In this document: piece after piece, positions 63,601 through 64,000 of the stretch | Numbering within the stretch: position 1 is the first letter of the stretch | Layout of the letters: each line of letters starts with the position of its first letter | NCBI GenBank assembly: GCA_003255065.1 | Contig: QAOA01001442.1 | Location: 245,463-309,462, forward strand | DNA: 64,000 bases | From: Cercis canadensis | Taxonomy: Eukaryota > Streptophyta > Magnoliopsida > Fabales > Fabaceae | Direction: 5' to 3' | Position numbers and translations under genes: made by a program | The notes under the pieces: generated by a model | The model's input: only the letters and a program-made list of their open reading frames with translations | What the model was told of the DNA's origin: nothing | The model's database searches: none

Positions 63601-64000
63601 TTATATCTCTAAACTAACAAGGGTATGGTTTGACTTGGCGCATCCATCAAGAAAGCGAATTGGTTAAGTTGCTGGTCCAAATCTTGTAGTGCAATGAAAT
63701 TATGGCATCAAACTTCTTATCTGGGTTGCAGAGAGTGGTTTGTCTTGGTAGCAACCATAAGTCTGGTGCGGGAATCGTTGAGGTGTACGTTAAATCAGCA
63801 TCTAGATCAGTAATTAGGTGTTTTATAGGATTTCTTGGCATGAGACATGGATGAAAGGCTTTTCTCTGGTTGCTGCCGTTTATCTAGAAAGCTTTGATCT
63901 GCATTATATTAAAGATTTGCTTCTGAATGATAAGTTAAATTTTTGTTTCCTATAGCATCTCTTCCTTTCCAATCAACTCTATCATGAATTTTTGTGAATG
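63601..64000. other. TFB4 3' UTR and flanking DNA
   Basis: Downstream of the TFB4 stop at 63598-63600. No further gene begins before the window ends. The open frame at 63647-63841 on the minus strand matches nothing I recognise. Confidence 0.5.

Overview
The window is nuclear DNA of a flowering plant, almost certainly a eudicot. It holds long multi-exon genes with GT-AG introns, AT-rich intergenic DNA, and plant-specific families (LYM-type LysM protein, plant SGTA, MuDR-like MULE). Single N characters flanked by near-identical copies of the same sequence point to a short-read draft of a heterozygous genome. I cannot name the species.

Layout: (1) 744-1853, minus: 5' exons of an SGTA-type co-chaperone whose remainder lies beyond the left edge. 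(2) 3056-20977, minus: a complete PDS5 cohesin cofactor gene, read as 28 coding exons (1372 aa). Its introns hold a LINE RNase H fragment, a fold-back MITE and one copy of a second MITE family; another copy lies just upstream in opposite orientation. (3) 27063-30554, plus: a UDP-galactose transporter of the UDP-GALT1/GONST5 type (340 aa). (4) 31502-32868, minus: a universal-stress-protein-like gene (212 aa). (5) 35719-41710: a MuDR-like Mutator element with 336-bp terminal inverted repeats and a near-perfect 9-bp target duplication. It carries a decayed transposase gene and, convergent to it, an intact GRF-zinc-finger ORF. (6) 42453-52068, minus: an ATAD5/Elg1-like AAA ATPase in 16 exons (1187 aa), with a LINE 3' end and a tRNA-type SINE in intron 14. 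(7) 54972-57332, plus: a LYM1/LYM3-type GPI-anchored LysM receptor (422 aa). (8) 59304-63600, plus: TFIIH subunit TFB4/p34 (296 aa).

The order PDS5, UDP-GALT, ATAD5-like, LYM matches what I recall of Arabidopsis At1g77600-At1g77630, so this is probably a conserved syntenic block. The other genes and the MULE are interspersed with or flank that core. The genes are unrelated housekeeping and defence genes rather than a pathway, although PDS5 (cohesion) and ATAD5 (PCNA unloading) both act on replicating chromatin.

The most unusual object is the MULE. It has the convergent two-gene layout of maize MuDR, but the second gene encodes a GRF zinc finger with a coiled coil and hydrophobic tail. Each long TIR also contains four CACGTG cores in two pairs with fixed 11-bp spacing. 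I saw no LTR or virus-like element, no rRNA or tRNA gene and no CRISPR array.
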